Assembly (NCBI GenBank): GCA_009746045.1
Contig: RPFO01000619.1
Location: 1-64,000 of the forward strand
Length of the DNA stretch: 64,000 nucleotides
Source of the DNA: Mesostigma viride
Lineage: Eukaryota; Streptophyta; Mesostigmatophyceae; Mesostigmatales; Mesostigmataceae
Reading direction: 5' to 3'
The position numbers were made by a program, and so were the translations under genes. The notes beneath the pieces were generated by a model. The model was not told the DNA's origin and did no database searches. It worked only from the letters and a program-made list of their open reading frames with translations. How positions within the stretch are numbered: the first letter of the stretch is position 1; the number at the start of each line of letters is the position of its first letter. This document shows, piece by piece, positions 7,767-18,656 of the stretch.

Positions 7767-10175
7767 ATGGAAACGGCTATCCAAACTGGCAAGGCTCACA
7801 GTTTGCATTTCAGGCAGCGCGTGGCTCTAGATATCCACGACAGGAAGAATTCTCGACAGACCGTGCAGTCCATCGCGAACAGGTACGCGATCGACAAGAA
7901 GACGGCGTGCAAGTACTATCACCTCTGGCTGCAGGACAAGGAGAACCAGCTGGATTACACCAACCCGGAGCACCTCGCTAGGTCGGTCCTCAAACCCCTG
8001 GCGCGCGTGCGGAAGGTGCCATCTCAGGTCCCGGGCCATCCCAGGTTCCGGTACGAGCTGATAGACCGGCGCCCCGAGCGCGTCAGGAGGTTCGGAGAGG
8101 AGACCTGGAAAAGCATCTCCGACTTGTTGGCCAAGATACAGACCGAGCACGTCCCCACGTTCACCGCGGAGGACATCTGCCACTTCGTGAACAAACAGGG
8201 CGCCAACGACCCGGTCGTCAGCAAGTTCGCGGGCCTGCCCGAAAAGAGCCACGCCATTTTCCAGGACCTGTGGAACCTCCTCCCGACCCGGAACGGCGCG
8301 AAGGAGCTGCTGCGGACCTCCGACGTGAAGTACGCGCGGATGGAGCACAACCTCTCGTACAAGACGGTGGCGTACGACTACATCGAGAAGGACGTGCAGT
8401 ACGTCAAGGAGAAGACGCGCGACTTGAAGACGCTCCAGGGGACGCTGTTCGCGGAGAACTGCGTGTTCCTGGACGAGTTCAGCATGCAGATGAACGCGGC
8501 CCCTCGTCGAGCGTGGGCGAAGGAGGGGGAGCAGCCTCGACTCCGCCGCCGCGAGCAGACGGACACGAAGACGATCGTGTGGGCGGCGATGAAGTGGCCC
8601 AAGGACGACAACAAGCCCTCCTTTTTCATCCGCATCTTCCCCCCCGTCCCCGCGCGGATCGGGAACCACATGCCGGCCACCAACAAGCCGGAGGAGGAGC
8701 TGTGCGAGACCCTGAGGGACCAGGGGTGGTGGGAGGGGGTGATGACGGTCGTGGGGGACATGTGCAGACAGATCGTGGGGGAGCAGAGCGGGGTGCGGCT
8801 CTTCGTGATGCAGCCGACTCTTCAACTGGCGTCCAAGCCGGGGGGCGGGCTCTACGAGTGGTTCGTGAGCGGGAGGAGGCCGAGGGAAAAAAAGCCCTGC
8901 CCCTCTCTGCCGAAGACGTTCGGGGACGTCACACCGAGCGGCCATCCAGCCGTCAACGGGCGAGAGGTCTACAAGTACACCCCCAACGAGTCCGACATCT
9001 GGTGCGAGAGGATGCGCGCCCTGTACTGGGATCAGCTGCCCGACGAGACCCCCATCGCGTCGTTCGTCGACATCTTCAAGAGCGACCAGGAGAAGGTGCT
9101 CTTCATCCTGCGGCTGGCGGCGTACGACTTCGCCATCCGCCAGCACGTGAACGAGCACAACTACAAGGTCGACAATCGCACCTACGGCGACCCCTCCCCC
9201 AACACCTGGTTGGGGCGCGGCAACGACCGTGCGTTCGACGTGTCGGACGTGCTCCAGCCCACGAAGGACTTGGCTCGCTCCCACAGGCTCATGGCGTACG
9301 ACGACACGGTCGGGCGCTTCGATTACGAAGAGGACTTCGAGGACAGCATCCAGCTCATGCTCGAGTTCCTGTACGACAAACTCAAGAACTCGGATCTTCT
9401 GCAGATCTACCAGGTCCTGTTTGAGCCGCAACTGAGTCAGGAGAGTTTCGCGATCTCCAATGAAATAGAGAAACAGCTCGTGAACCCTCTGCAGCCCCTT
9501 TATTCGAGAGAATACCACGACGCGGTGAAATCGAGGACCAGGGCGGACGCGGACAGACGGGAGAATCTGAAGCAGAGGGACATGGCCCTGCCTCGAGCCA
9601 TCTACGCGGCCTTGAACTTCTCCACCCAGAAAACATCCCAGAAATCCGAACTGACGGCCACGGAGATCGCGGTCCAGGTCTGGAAAATGGTGCATTACTG
9701 CAAGGGCGACAAGGACAAGCTGTACGAGAACCTGAACACGGTCCTCCCGTCTGTCCAGGAGACGGGGGAGGAGTACGCGTACGGAGAGAGGGGACAGAAG
9801 GACAAATACTACAACGGAGATTCGTTCCCGGACAAACTCCAGAAGGCCATCAAAGACAAGGCGAGAGCCCAGTACAACATAGGCACCATACGGCAGACAC
9901 ACGTCTCGCCCATCACGCGCAAGGTGTCGCAAATGAGAGAGCGCAACGTGGGCGCCGCCCCCATGGCGGTGAGCAAGCAGCTCTTCCGGCTGTTCATGCA
10001 GACTCTGCCCGACAGCTTCGTGGTGGGGAAGAGGATCCTGATGGACAACGCCAGCATTCACAGCCCGCCCTCGAACAAGGACATCGCGCTGAACAAGGAC
10101 CTGCCCCCCGAGCTCAGGGTTTTCCCCCAGTCCGAGCTGTCGCCGATCGCCGGGCTGCTACGTAGGAGGGGCGGC
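7767..10175 (+). CDS. IS630/Tc1-mariner-like transposase, 5' part, split by a retrotransposon
   Basis: The first 803 codons of a DDE transposase-like gene. An N-terminal helix-turn-helix lies at about residues 15-55 (QTVQSIANRYAIDKKTACKYY). The first catalytic Asp is in CVFLDEFSMQMN (about residue 236), followed by the family's RRAWAKEG. The second is in RILMDNASIHS (about residue 760). The roughly 520 residues between them are far longer than in ordinary IS630/Tc1 enzymes and are unrecognised. The frame is interrupted after codon 803 by the LTR element, which adds only AGT TAG. The remaining catalytic block lies at 18657-19835 in the matching frame. Whether the protein acts in transposition or is domesticated is unknown. 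Confidence 0.8.
10171..10175. repeat. Target-site duplication GCGGC, left copy
   Basis: GCGGC immediately precedes the first base of the 5' LTR and is repeated directly after the 3' LTR at 18652-18656. Confidence 0.85.
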
Positions 10176-10629
10176 AGTTAGATGAGATGCTTAGGCTGAC
10201 ACACGGATTTCCGGCCTGCGCGCCGCGTATTGCCTACCGCGGCTGAGCGGGACACCTCAGTACAGTACGGCAGGGTGTACGGTACTGAGGTGTCATGTGG
10301 ACCGATGTGCGGTTAGTGCCAGACTGTTCCTAGGTGCTAGCTCGACCCGCCAGGTCCGGTGTAGCCGGGCCTGACGGGCCGAGTCTTAGCTGGTTGCTAG
10401 TGACGTGGTCGCATGGCATTGCAGTGTACAGTTGTCCACTGGTCGTGTGCTGCAGGTAGCACCGCCATAGGCATATAGGCGTAGCACTGGGGAGTGCCAC
10501 AGCACCCGAGTTTGCCCAGTTCCATTCTGAGCCCTCAGCTTCATTGCTCTCTCATTGTATTATTGTAATACAATCATCATTCGCTCTCAGCTTTCGCAGT
10601 TGTTCGTCGTCCCTAGTCTCCATCCAACT
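10176..10629 (+). repeat. 5' long terminal repeat
   Basis: 454 bp, matching the 3' copy except for C/T near position 10364 and two one-base indels. It begins AGTTAGATGAG and ends CATCCAACT, so the termini form a short imperfect inverted repeat. It contains a 9-bp perfect hairpin (ATTGTATTA TTG TAATACAAT, about 10555-10575) that may mark the R region. Confidence 0.92.
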
Positions 10630-10643
10630 TGGACTGAAAAGTT
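10630..10643 (+). promoter_or_regulatory. Putative primer-binding site
   Basis: TGGACTGAAAAGTT follows the LTR end directly. Starting with TGG it can pair with the CCA-3' end of a tRNA. The tRNA species is not identified. Confidence 0.6.
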
Positions 10644-10675
10644 CGATATTTTTTTTACAAGCAAAAAAAAAAGAT

Positions 10676-13313
10676 ATGGCTTCCAACAACGGCAACAACG
10701 GCAACAACAACAAGGGGAAGGCGCCTGCCAGGCGCACCTCACCCCGCCTTTCGCCGGAGGGCACGCCCTCCACCACCGATGCGAGGGTGACGCCCAACGT
10801 CACCTTCCGCACGGTGGTCGCTGACCAACCCAGGCGTCGGGGCCCGCAGGTGGGGCCCGGCGCCCGGGGATGGCGAGCGGGCGGCCGTTTGCCACTGGCG
10901 GTTCGTCCGCCATGGCACCTGGGGGGCAGGTCCCCCGGGCACGACGTTCCCCGTCGCAGGTGACGGGGGTCGTGAGCGGAGTGATTCCTCCGAGGAGGAT
11001 GGCGAGGTGCGCCTGCGAGGCCTCGGCCTTCGCTTGAGCTTTCGTCGCAGACACCTGCGACGTCTGGCAACCTTTCCGTGGGCCGACAGATGGCCACCAT
11101 GGACATTGACCGGTATGGGGAACATGTTCCGCCCCCGGTCGCGTTCGGGCGCCCACCCCATTTTCTCCCCCTTGGGGAGGACGACATCCCGGCGTTCATT
11201 TCGGTGAACGGCCGGATCTTACGTCAACGTTTTCAGTTGCTTCCAGATGAGGAGATACACGCGATAGAGGTTCATCGGGTGCACGCTGATCGAGGGGCGT
11301 CTTAGGATGCAGCTCTGGTTCAGGTGGCAGTTTGGCTGTACTGTTTCGCCAATCGGCCGAGGCACAACCCCGGCACTGTTGATCAGTGGGCGTCCAGGCA
11401 GCGCCAGAGAGAGGCGCTGCGCGTGGTCGCCAGACCAGAGATCGCGCTGACTCCGTTGGGGCCGTGGCCCCAAGTCACGCCAGTTGGCTGGGGCCCGGAT
11501 AGGCGTGAGGCGGCTGCGATGCCGCCTGCGACGGGCGCGGGGCGGCAGACGCCCCCAACACGCCCATGGGTGGTGAAGCCACCCAGGACCCTCTGGCAGG
11601 TCAGAGGGTCCAACCTCAGCCGCAGGCTCCCCCGCCCAGCGTGGGGGGCCAGGTGGCTGAGGAGGCCACCGGGGTCGCAGGGACCCCGGCGGCGACACAA
11701 GCGCCCGGGGTCGCAGGGACCCCGGCAGCGACGCCGGCGCCTCCGGCGCTGGCGGGGGATGCAGCCCCCATGGAGGGTGTCACGGGCACCTCCAGCGGCT
11801 CTGGGGGGCAGGCCCCCTCTAGTCGCAACAAGGACAAGTCCCTGGCAGGGCCGGAGGGGCCCAGGGTCCCACCGCAGCTGGGCAGCAACCAGCACTGCTG
11901 GAGGGCGACCTGCAAGGTCGCGACTTCATCACCCTGGGTGATGAGGCCGTGTGGCGTGCCATACAGACAGCCACAGCCTCCTTCCGTGGGCTGGCCGACA
12001 GGAGCCAGCAGATGCACGTCGCGGAGGCGGGCAGCCTGGTGTGTGCAATCATCACGCACATCCTGGGCCTGCCCAACCTCCAAGAGGGCACACGCAGGGT
12101 GTGCGACGACCTGCTGCCTGCCCTGCAGGCTCTCCTCTCAGGGAGGAGGGTGCAGGGCAGCAGGGTGCGTCTGGTGCGTTTGCTGGAGCTCCTGCACAAC
12201 GCCATCCTGAGAGGGGCGGGTAGGTGGCTGCCTACCTGGCTGCATCATGATCTTACTAACCCTACTGACGATGAAGTGTCCCTCTCTCCCACCTTCCATG
12301 ATTGGGAGGAGGCCCGCAGCAGGAGGCGGGAAGTGACACACACTCACACCCCCACCCAGCCCACCCCTATGTTGTCTAACCCTCCTACACAGCCCATGTT
12401 TGCCCATCCTGCTCAGCTCACTCAAGTAGCACTTCCCTCTCAGCAGGTCTCTCCTGTGAATGCTGCAGCAGCAACACCATCTTCTCCCTCTCCCCCTGCA
12501 TCCCCCTCTAGGTTGCCCACTTACAATGAAAACCGTCCTGTGGATAGGATTAATGTCAGGGGGCTGCCTGAGGGGTATACTAGGGAGCAGGGGAATCATG
12601 CACTTCTCTCTCTGCAGCTGGCTAGGGAGGAACTGAATGTCAAGAATTGGTTTGGATCTCTCATGCAGGGGGATTTCTACCATCAGTCCTCTTCTCAGAT
12701 TCAGAATCTCATTCTTGTCTTCCAGCGTAGGTATCCCAAGTGGCAGGACACGCAGGCTAGGGCAGTTTGGGAGGCTTTCATGAAGGAGCTAACTGACCTC
12801 CTCTCCACCCCCTCATCTGTGGACATATATGGGGCATTCAGGTGGGTAGAGGAATACAGGGTCACATCAGTGGACTATGTGGCTGAGACAAAGAAATATG
12901 AGCTAGCCATCAAAGCACGTCCTGATGTCCAGCAGCTAGATCACAAGTTCTTGCTGCGTTCCTTCCTTGAGAAACTCAAACTTGACAAAAACACCTACGC
13001 TATGCTTGCCACAGGAATGGCAAAGTACTGGGAGGACATGAAGGAGGCATTGGATTATATCAAGCTGGCCTTGGCTCCCCTTAGCCAGGGGGCCATGGGC
13101 ACCTCTGTAAAGAGGGTCAGGGGGGAAGAGAGGGAGGAGGAGGATAGGGAGAGGGAAGACAGGAGCAAGAGACCTGTCACTATGGCAGAAGTCAAGTCCC
13201 TGCTGGGACAAATGTTTAAGGGCAAGGGCAAGGGCAAGGGCAAGGGCAAGGGCAGGGGCTGGGGCAAGGGCAAGGGTAAGGGGCAGTCTCCCTCCAAGGG
13301 GGGCAGCTCCAGC

Positions 13314-13390
<77 letters not shown>

Positions 13391-13811
13391 GAAGCAGGAC
13401 AAGGAGGACAAGTCTTCTCAGCGGTGCACCCGCTGTGGCATGAAGTACCACCTGCGGCCCACCTGCCGCAAGAACGTGGACGAGCTGGGGCATTTGGACG
13501 TCCTGTGCCACAAGTGCCACGGGCCGCCCCACGGTGACCCCAAGGACTGCAAGCGGCCTCCTTACGGCAAGAAGTGTGAGTCTCCCTCTCATGCTGGCTT
13601 GAGTGTGCCTGCTTCACCTCTTTCATCTGCATGCCCCACTGTCAGAGCAGTGAGCAGTTCTGGAAAGGTGCTACAGCTGGTTTCAGAAGATTATGTCTCT
13701 AAACCAACCTTCACATCTATGGTTCCCAAGGTGTGCAGAGTGTCCCCCAGAGGATGCTCAGATCAGTTTTCAGGAGCTTGCTTTGCAGTTGCATTTCCTT
13801 TATGGGCATGA
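10676..13811 (+). CDS. gag: Retrotransposon gag region, several frames
   Basis: The reading begins MASNNGNNGNNNKGK at 10676 and passes through at least four frames (10676-10963, 11078-11305, 11566-about 11850, then to 13811). The main capsid-like part lies in the last frame (12540-13110, e.g. WFGSLMQGDFYHQSSSQIQN). Two zinc knuckles follow at about 13425-13545: CTRCGMKYHLRPTC (CX2CX4HX4C) and CHKCHGPPHGDPKDC. Between capsid and knuckles are KGKGKG-rich basic repeats and a long Asn run. The frame breaks imply either errors or an inactive copy. Confidence 0.7.
13313..13391 (+). repeat. (AAC)n microsatellite coding poly-Asn in gag
   Basis: About 26 uninterrupted AAC codons lie between the basic repeats and the zinc knuckles of gag. 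Confidence 0.95.
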
Positions 13812-15714
13812 AGTGAGTGCAGAGGTGGTGGCAGCAGCAATAGGGGGGGCAGCACTCAGACGTGCATGCCAGGTGGTCAGATCCCACTGCCAGCATTGTC
13901 AGTTCAATGCACCCAAACCCCCTAAGTGGCATGTAGCTACCCCACCTAAGAGCAAGGGCAGGGTGGTAGGAGATGTCTTTCATATCAAAGGACAATCTTA
14001 CTTGGCACTTAAAGATGCATGGTCAAGGTACACAACCATTGAACCATTACCTGGAATGGACAAGACACAGTTGCTCAGGGCTCTCTTGATTGCTCAGGCC
14101 AGGTACTACCCTGTGGAGGCATTGTTACTGGATCAGCAGTTCACGTGTCTTGCCAATGAACCAGGGTGTGAGGCTATTGATCTGGCTGGGCTAGAAGATC
14201 ATGAGAGGCAAGGCATTATTGAAAGGGCCATCAGGTCCATTAAAACCCTTGTAGCCAAAGAAGATGGCAATCTGCTGGCTGACAGTGGGTCATATGCTGA
14301 CAGAGCTCTGTGGTCCACCAGGTTGTGCCAAGTCCTCAACAGGAGGCCACTCATGAAAACCCCACAAGGGGTGGTCATTACACCAGATGGATTGCATGCA
14401 GGCATTTATCCACCTGAGGTACTAGCCCTCTACAACGCACAGCGAGCACAGACAGCTAGCAGGTTAGCTGTCAAGGATGCAAAGCATCCACGTCCCACCT
14501 TCAGAGAAGGGGATCAGGTCCTATTCTACAAGGAGTCGGGACTAGGCAAGGTGGGTACCTGGCATGGGCCAGCCACCATCCTAAAGTTTAACACCACTGG
14601 CAGGACAGTGTTAGTTAAACACAATGACACGGGAAAAATTCACAGGTGTTCACCTCACAGGATGAAATTGTATTTTCCAACTGTGTCAGACGTGGCAGAG
14701 GAGGAAGAGCTGTTGGCCGACAGCCCTGTACAGTTGCCTGGCATCCCAGCGTTGCCCAGTGAGTGGTTGTTTGGAACACCCACTGGTGAGTGTGAGAGCC
14801 ACACCCACTGTGACACCCAGGTCACCCTTGATGATTGCAGGCAGTCACTGCAGGATTGGCCCCCTGCAGCAGAGGGTCACATTGGCAAAACAGGTGATCA
14901 GCAACCTATCACCTCTACAAGTGTGAACATAGCTCAGCCACTAGCTGCACCTTCCAAACGCAGCCTAGCAGACGCTGTTCGCATTTTACAAGCAGCTCAT
15001 AGAGCCAAAGCTCAAACTGCTGCAGGATCAGCTAAGGTGGGGAAGGTTGGGCAGAATGACAATAGCCCATTTATGGTTGCAGTGGACACACAAGCCCAGG
15101 TCAGCATTATCAGTGCCCTGGCTGTGCCCCATTTGCCTTTGGAACCTTCACCCTGGCACCATGTGGCTGATTTCTCAGGGCAGTCATCCCTCAAGGTATT
15201 AGGTCAGGTCATGTTGACTATACTCGGTATCCCCACTCCTTTTCAGGTCTTGGAAGGTTATAAAGGGAATGCTTTATTGGGGGATCCTTTTCTCTGTTAC
15301 CCTGGTGTCCTCATATCCAGTGATAGACTATCCATCCAGGACATGGGTGGTGTTGATCTGAATCATTTCAAAATTTCTCTTGAAAAACTTCTTAACACCA
15401 ACATTGCTTCTGTAAAATTTGCTACACCCAAGTATGCCCCAGGGCAAGAACCCTGTGTGGCAGACCTGGTTCACAACCAAAAACTTCATCCCAACTCATT
15501 TGGATTGGGCAAGCATGATGTGGCTAAAATGTCTCCTCTTTCTTATGAACAGATAGAGCAAGACTGTCGCACACACATAGGATTCCTAAAATGGGTGGAG
15601 GCCTTTAACAAGGCCAGGGAAGAATGGGTAGTGCCAGATCCTCTTAGTCCTTCTCATACTCCCCTGTCACACCTATTGACAAAAAGCCTGCAGGGTGCAA
15701 GCACTTGCGCCTGA
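13693..15714 (+). CDS. pol: Retrotransposon pol part 1: integrase followed by retropepsin-like domain
   Basis: The integrase zinc-binding HHCC pattern ends in RSHCQHCQ (about 13890). The catalytic core shows Asp in VVGDVFHIK (about 13970), Asp in LLLDQQFTC (about 14130) and Glu in IIERAIRSIK (about 14220), then a C-terminal domain (FREGDQVLFY...GPATILKF). Downstream at about 15070-15290 comes a retropepsin-like stretch: VAVDTQAQVSII in place of the usual DTGA, and GNALLGDPFL matching the second protease block. The frame is lost at 15714 within the linker to reverse transcriptase. It overlaps the gag frame end by 119 bp, so expression would need frameshifting if intact. Confidence 0.8.
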   Translation: MSLNQPSHLWFPRCAECPPEDAQISFQELALQLHFLYGHEVSAEVVAAAIGGAALRRACQVVRSHCQHCQFNAPKPPKWHVATPPKSKGRVVGDVFHIKGQSYLALKDAWSRYTTIEPLPGMDKTQLLRALLIAQARYYPVEALLLDQQFTCLANEPGCEAIDLAGLEDHERQGIIERAIRSIKTLVAKEDGNLLADSGSYADRALWSTRLCQVLNRRPLMKTPQGVVITPDGLHAGIYPPEVLALYNAQRAQTASRLAVKDAKHPRPTFREGDQVLFYKESGLGKVGTWHGPATILKFNTTGRTVLVKHNDTGKIHRCSPHRMKLYFPTVSDVAEEEELLADSPVQLPGIPALPSEWLFGTPTGECESHTHCDTQVTLDDCRQSLQDWPPAAEGHIGKTGDQQPITSTSVNIAQPLAAPSKRSLADAVRILQAAHRAKAQTAAGSAKVGKVGQNDNSPFMVAVDTQAQVSIISALAVPHLPLEPSPWHHVADFSGQSSLKVLGQVMLTILGIPTPFQVLEGYKGNALLGDPFLCYPGVLISSDRLSIQDMGGVDLNHFKISLEKLLNTNIASVKFATPKYAPGQEPCVADLVHNQKLHPNSFGLGKHDVAKMSPLSYEQIEQDCRTHIGFLKWVEAFNKAREEWVVPDPLSPSHTPLSHLLTKSLQGASTCA

Positions 15715-17080
15715 AGTTTGTGTGTAAACATAAGCCAGCAGCAGATGGGTCAGTCATTTTCATGCTAGACCTTGTGTGACAGAGTTCAAGGGCACCACTG
15801 ATCTGACAGAGGCAGAGTTGTACACGCCAGGCATTCAGCAAACATCCCTAAAAATCTTGCTGTCTGTCTTTGTGGGTCATCTCAATGATGGGGATGACTA
15901 TGTATGTAAGGCTACAGACATTAAAAGGGCTTTCCTGAAAGGCTCACCTGAGATAGCACAACAAGTGTGGCATGGTCAGGTGTATGTAGTCTCCACTCCC
16001 AGAGTTTGGGCAAAACACATCCCTCAGCAGTACCTGAAAGCTAACATAGGTGTTGAAGGGCTGCAATCAGCTCCTCGCATTTTCAGGATGTCAGCTCAGG
16101 CTGTGTTTGAAAAGCTAGGGGCTAGATATGATGACATAGACCCTTGCTTCTTTGTGGTCCCACACCCTCATGGCATTCTCACCTTTGTGTGGCATGGGGA
16201 TGATCAGCTGATTGCTGGGCCAAGGCGTGCTGTGGATGATTTTATTCAACAAGTGTCACAGCATTTTGAGATTGGCAAGCAAGTAGAGCTGGGCACCACT
16301 GCCATAAAATTTTGTGGCACAATGTTACAACTCCAGCAGCATCAAAACCAGTGGGTGTGTGCACTCTACTCTCCCAATGATTACATGCACAGCTGCTTGG
16401 AGGTTTTGCAAACAAAAATCAAACCTGGAGCCTGTCCTACCATTAGAGGCAAGCTGGGGTGGTTGTGCTCAACGTGTGCACCTCACCTGGCTGTGGTTAG
16501 CAGAGTTGATGATGATGTCTTGATGCAAGTAGGTCACAAAGCCATCACCAAAACTCTCCAGGAGGGCCCTCCCCTTATCTTGCACTCCTTGGATCTCCAC
16601 AAAACCATTCACATCCAAGCTATGATGGATAGTTCCATGGAGTCCAGGCAGATTACCAAGATGCAGGCAAGGGAGTCAGGCTTGTATTTTGTGCAGAATG
16701 ATGATGCACCCTTGTCTCTCATTTCATGGTACAGCCGGTTGCATAGACGCAAGGCTGTCAGCAGCAATGCTGCTGAGTGCAGGGCAGTGGTGTCAGCAGT
16801 GCTTCATGCCAGGTACTTGAATCATGTGCTGGTTTGGTTGCAGATGCAAGCAGGCAGCAATGCTGGGGTGGTGGCACACTTGCTCACTGACAGTCAGTCA
16901 GTCCTCAGTTTCCTTGCTAACCCCTATGCTGTCCACACTGATCTTGACTGGGTGGTCCTGAAACAGGAGTCCACCTACTGGGAGTCCACCCGTCACGTGG
17001 AGGACAAACACAACGCTGCTGATGCACTCACTAAAGTGCCTCAGCAGGCAGCTGACAATACCAGCTGTTGTACCACTTGA
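15690..17080 (+). CDS. pol: Retrotransposon pol part 2: copia-type reverse transcriptase and RNase H
   Basis: The open frame is 15776-17080, with its N-terminal part (KKPAGCKHLRLKFVCKHK) readable from about 15680 in another frame. The frames are separated by an apparent TG insertion at about 15775. RT motif A is TDIKRAFLKGS. The copia-type GLQSAPRIF block follows, and motif C is WHGDDQLIAG, keeping the two Asp of YVDD. RNase H shows ECRAVVSAV, LLTDSQSVLSF and HNAADALTK, as in Ty1/copia. The order RT-RNase H after integrase places it in the Pseudoviridae-like group. Confidence 0.85.
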
Positions 17081-18195
17081 TGAACCCCTATGGCAAGCAG
17101 GCAACCCTGCCCCATAGGGGGGACGCCTAGCAGGGTCCTGTTCACCAGGGCCGCCTAGGTCACCCAGTACCCCTTGGGCAGGTCCAAGGGGTAGGTTGTG
17201 GCTTCCAGCAAGGGGGGTTGGTTGGAGTCTGTTTTTCATACATCTGCGTGCCCTATGCCCAATAAAATCTGTTTTGATTTTTTCAACACCATGGAATTTC
17301 GTTATGCACACCTTCATAGGTGGGCATGGGATGTATCTCACACCTTTTTCACTAGGGCGTATGCCTTGGTGGATTGGCCTTGAGCTCAGTGGCTCAGGTG
17401 CCCCCATTCAAGTGGAGGGTCAAAGCTCCCTTGACAGGTGGTTACCCAGGACCCCAGTTCACTGTGGATATCCTGGGCCACCTGGCCTTACTGTTCAGTG
17501 GCAGTAAGGCATGGGTGCTGTCATGTTGTCTAGTACAACGTGCTCAGCACAGGTGCAGGATGAAATATTCCTGTCACCTGTCACCAGGACTTCAGTCACC
17601 CATGTGCAGGGCAGGGGTGGCTGGTCTCACACGTTGTGCAGGTGCAATGTGGCCAGGTCCAGGATGTCATAGTCCTGTCACCTGTCACTCGGACTTCAGC
17701 CCCCTCTGTGCAGGGCAGGGGTGGCTGGTCCTCACATGTTGTGCAGGTACAACATGGACAGTGCAGGGTGCAATAAACCTGTCCACTGTCACTCCTCAGG
17801 TTGCAGGTAACCTGAGCTCAGTTGACCCAGCCTGGCTGGGTATTTTCTCTCTGAGTGGGCGATGATGATGGAACAACATGGAACCTCTTAAACGGTTACC
17901 TTGGCATTTTTTTACAATGGCTCTCTTGGCTGGTGATGCACTCCCTGGATAGGCAGACAGGCATAGCTATCTCCCTTGTGAGCTCGCGAGGAGGAGGAAC
18001 TCCCCGGGCATGTTGAGCTAAACGTGATGCCATCACAAGTATTGCACGAGTTCTGGGGCCCATCTTTTTCAGTCCAGATGTTGCAGTATGGGTGTCAGTT
18101 GCTCAGCACCTCAGTCAGCTTGGAGTCAGTCTCCTAGCTGGGCAGGGTCAGGCTTGAAGTCGCTAGCCTTCAACCTGAAAGGAAAACATAATGGG
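17081..18195 (+). other. Retrotransposon 3' untranslated region with tandem repeats and polypurine tract
   Basis: No convincing ORF is present. About 17546-17800 holds roughly two and a half imperfect copies of a unit of about 100 bp that includes GTGCAGGGCAGGGGTGGCTGG. AATAAA-like signals occur near 17262 and 17772. The purine-rich AAAGGAAAACATAATGGG ends exactly at the 3' LTR and is a candidate polypurine tract. Confidence 0.6.
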
Positions 18196-18651
18196 AGTTA
18201 GATGAGATGCTTAGGCTGACACACGGATTTCCGGCCTGCGCGCCGCGTATTGCCTACCGCGGCTGAGCGGGACACCTCAGTACAGTACGGCAGGGTGTAC
18301 GGTACTGAGGTGTCATGTGGACCGATGTGCGGTTAGTGCCAGACTGTTCCTAGGTGCTAGCTCGACCCGCCAGGTCCGGTGTAGTCGGGCCTGACGGGCC
18401 GAGTCTTAGCTGGTTGCTAGTGACGTGGTCGCATGGCATTGCAGTGTACAGTTGTCCACTGGTCGTGTGCTGCAGGTAGCACCGCCATAGGCATATAGGC
18501 GTAGCACTGGGGAGTGCCACAGCACCCGAGTTTGCCCAGTTCCATTCTGAGCCCTCAGCTTCCATTGCTCTCTCATTGTATTATTGTAATACAATCATCA
18601 TTCGCTCTCAGCTTTCGCAGTTGTTCGTCGTCCCTAGTTCTCCATCCAACT
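18196..18651 (+). repeat. 3' long terminal repeat
   Basis: 456 bp. The copy of 10176-10629 carries one extra C near 18562, one extra T near 18639 and T for C near 18385. It is followed by GCGGC (18652-18656), the right target-site duplication. Confidence 0.92.
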
Positions 18652-18656
18652 GCGGC

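Larger units (their letters stand above)
10176..18651 (+). mobile_element. Ty1/copia-related LTR retrotransposon inserted in the transposase gene
   Basis: The element is 8476 bp, with 454/456-bp LTRs differing by one substitution and two single-base indels. It has a primer-binding-site-like TGGACTGAAAAG right after the 5' LTR, a gag with two CCHC knuckles, integrase, retropepsin-like, copia-type RT and RNase H regions, and a purine-rich tract before the 3' LTR. It is flanked by GCGGC duplications. The near-identical LTRs indicate recent insertion, yet gag and pol frames are broken at several points. Ends are AGTTAG...CAACT rather than the usual TG...CA. Codon use is less GC-biased than in the viral genes, pointing to a foreign (host) origin. 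Confidence 0.92.

Noticed and set aside
7827-10061. A 744-codon ORF antisense to the transposase
   Set aside because: It has the Arg/Val/Leu/His-rich composition typical of antisense GC-rich coding sequence and no motif, while the plus strand carries recognisable catalytic blocks.
11324-11941. Separate genes in the 11.0-12.2 kb region (Arg/Pro-rich ORFs on both strands)
   Set aside because: They are alternative frames of the broken gag region of the retrotransposon.
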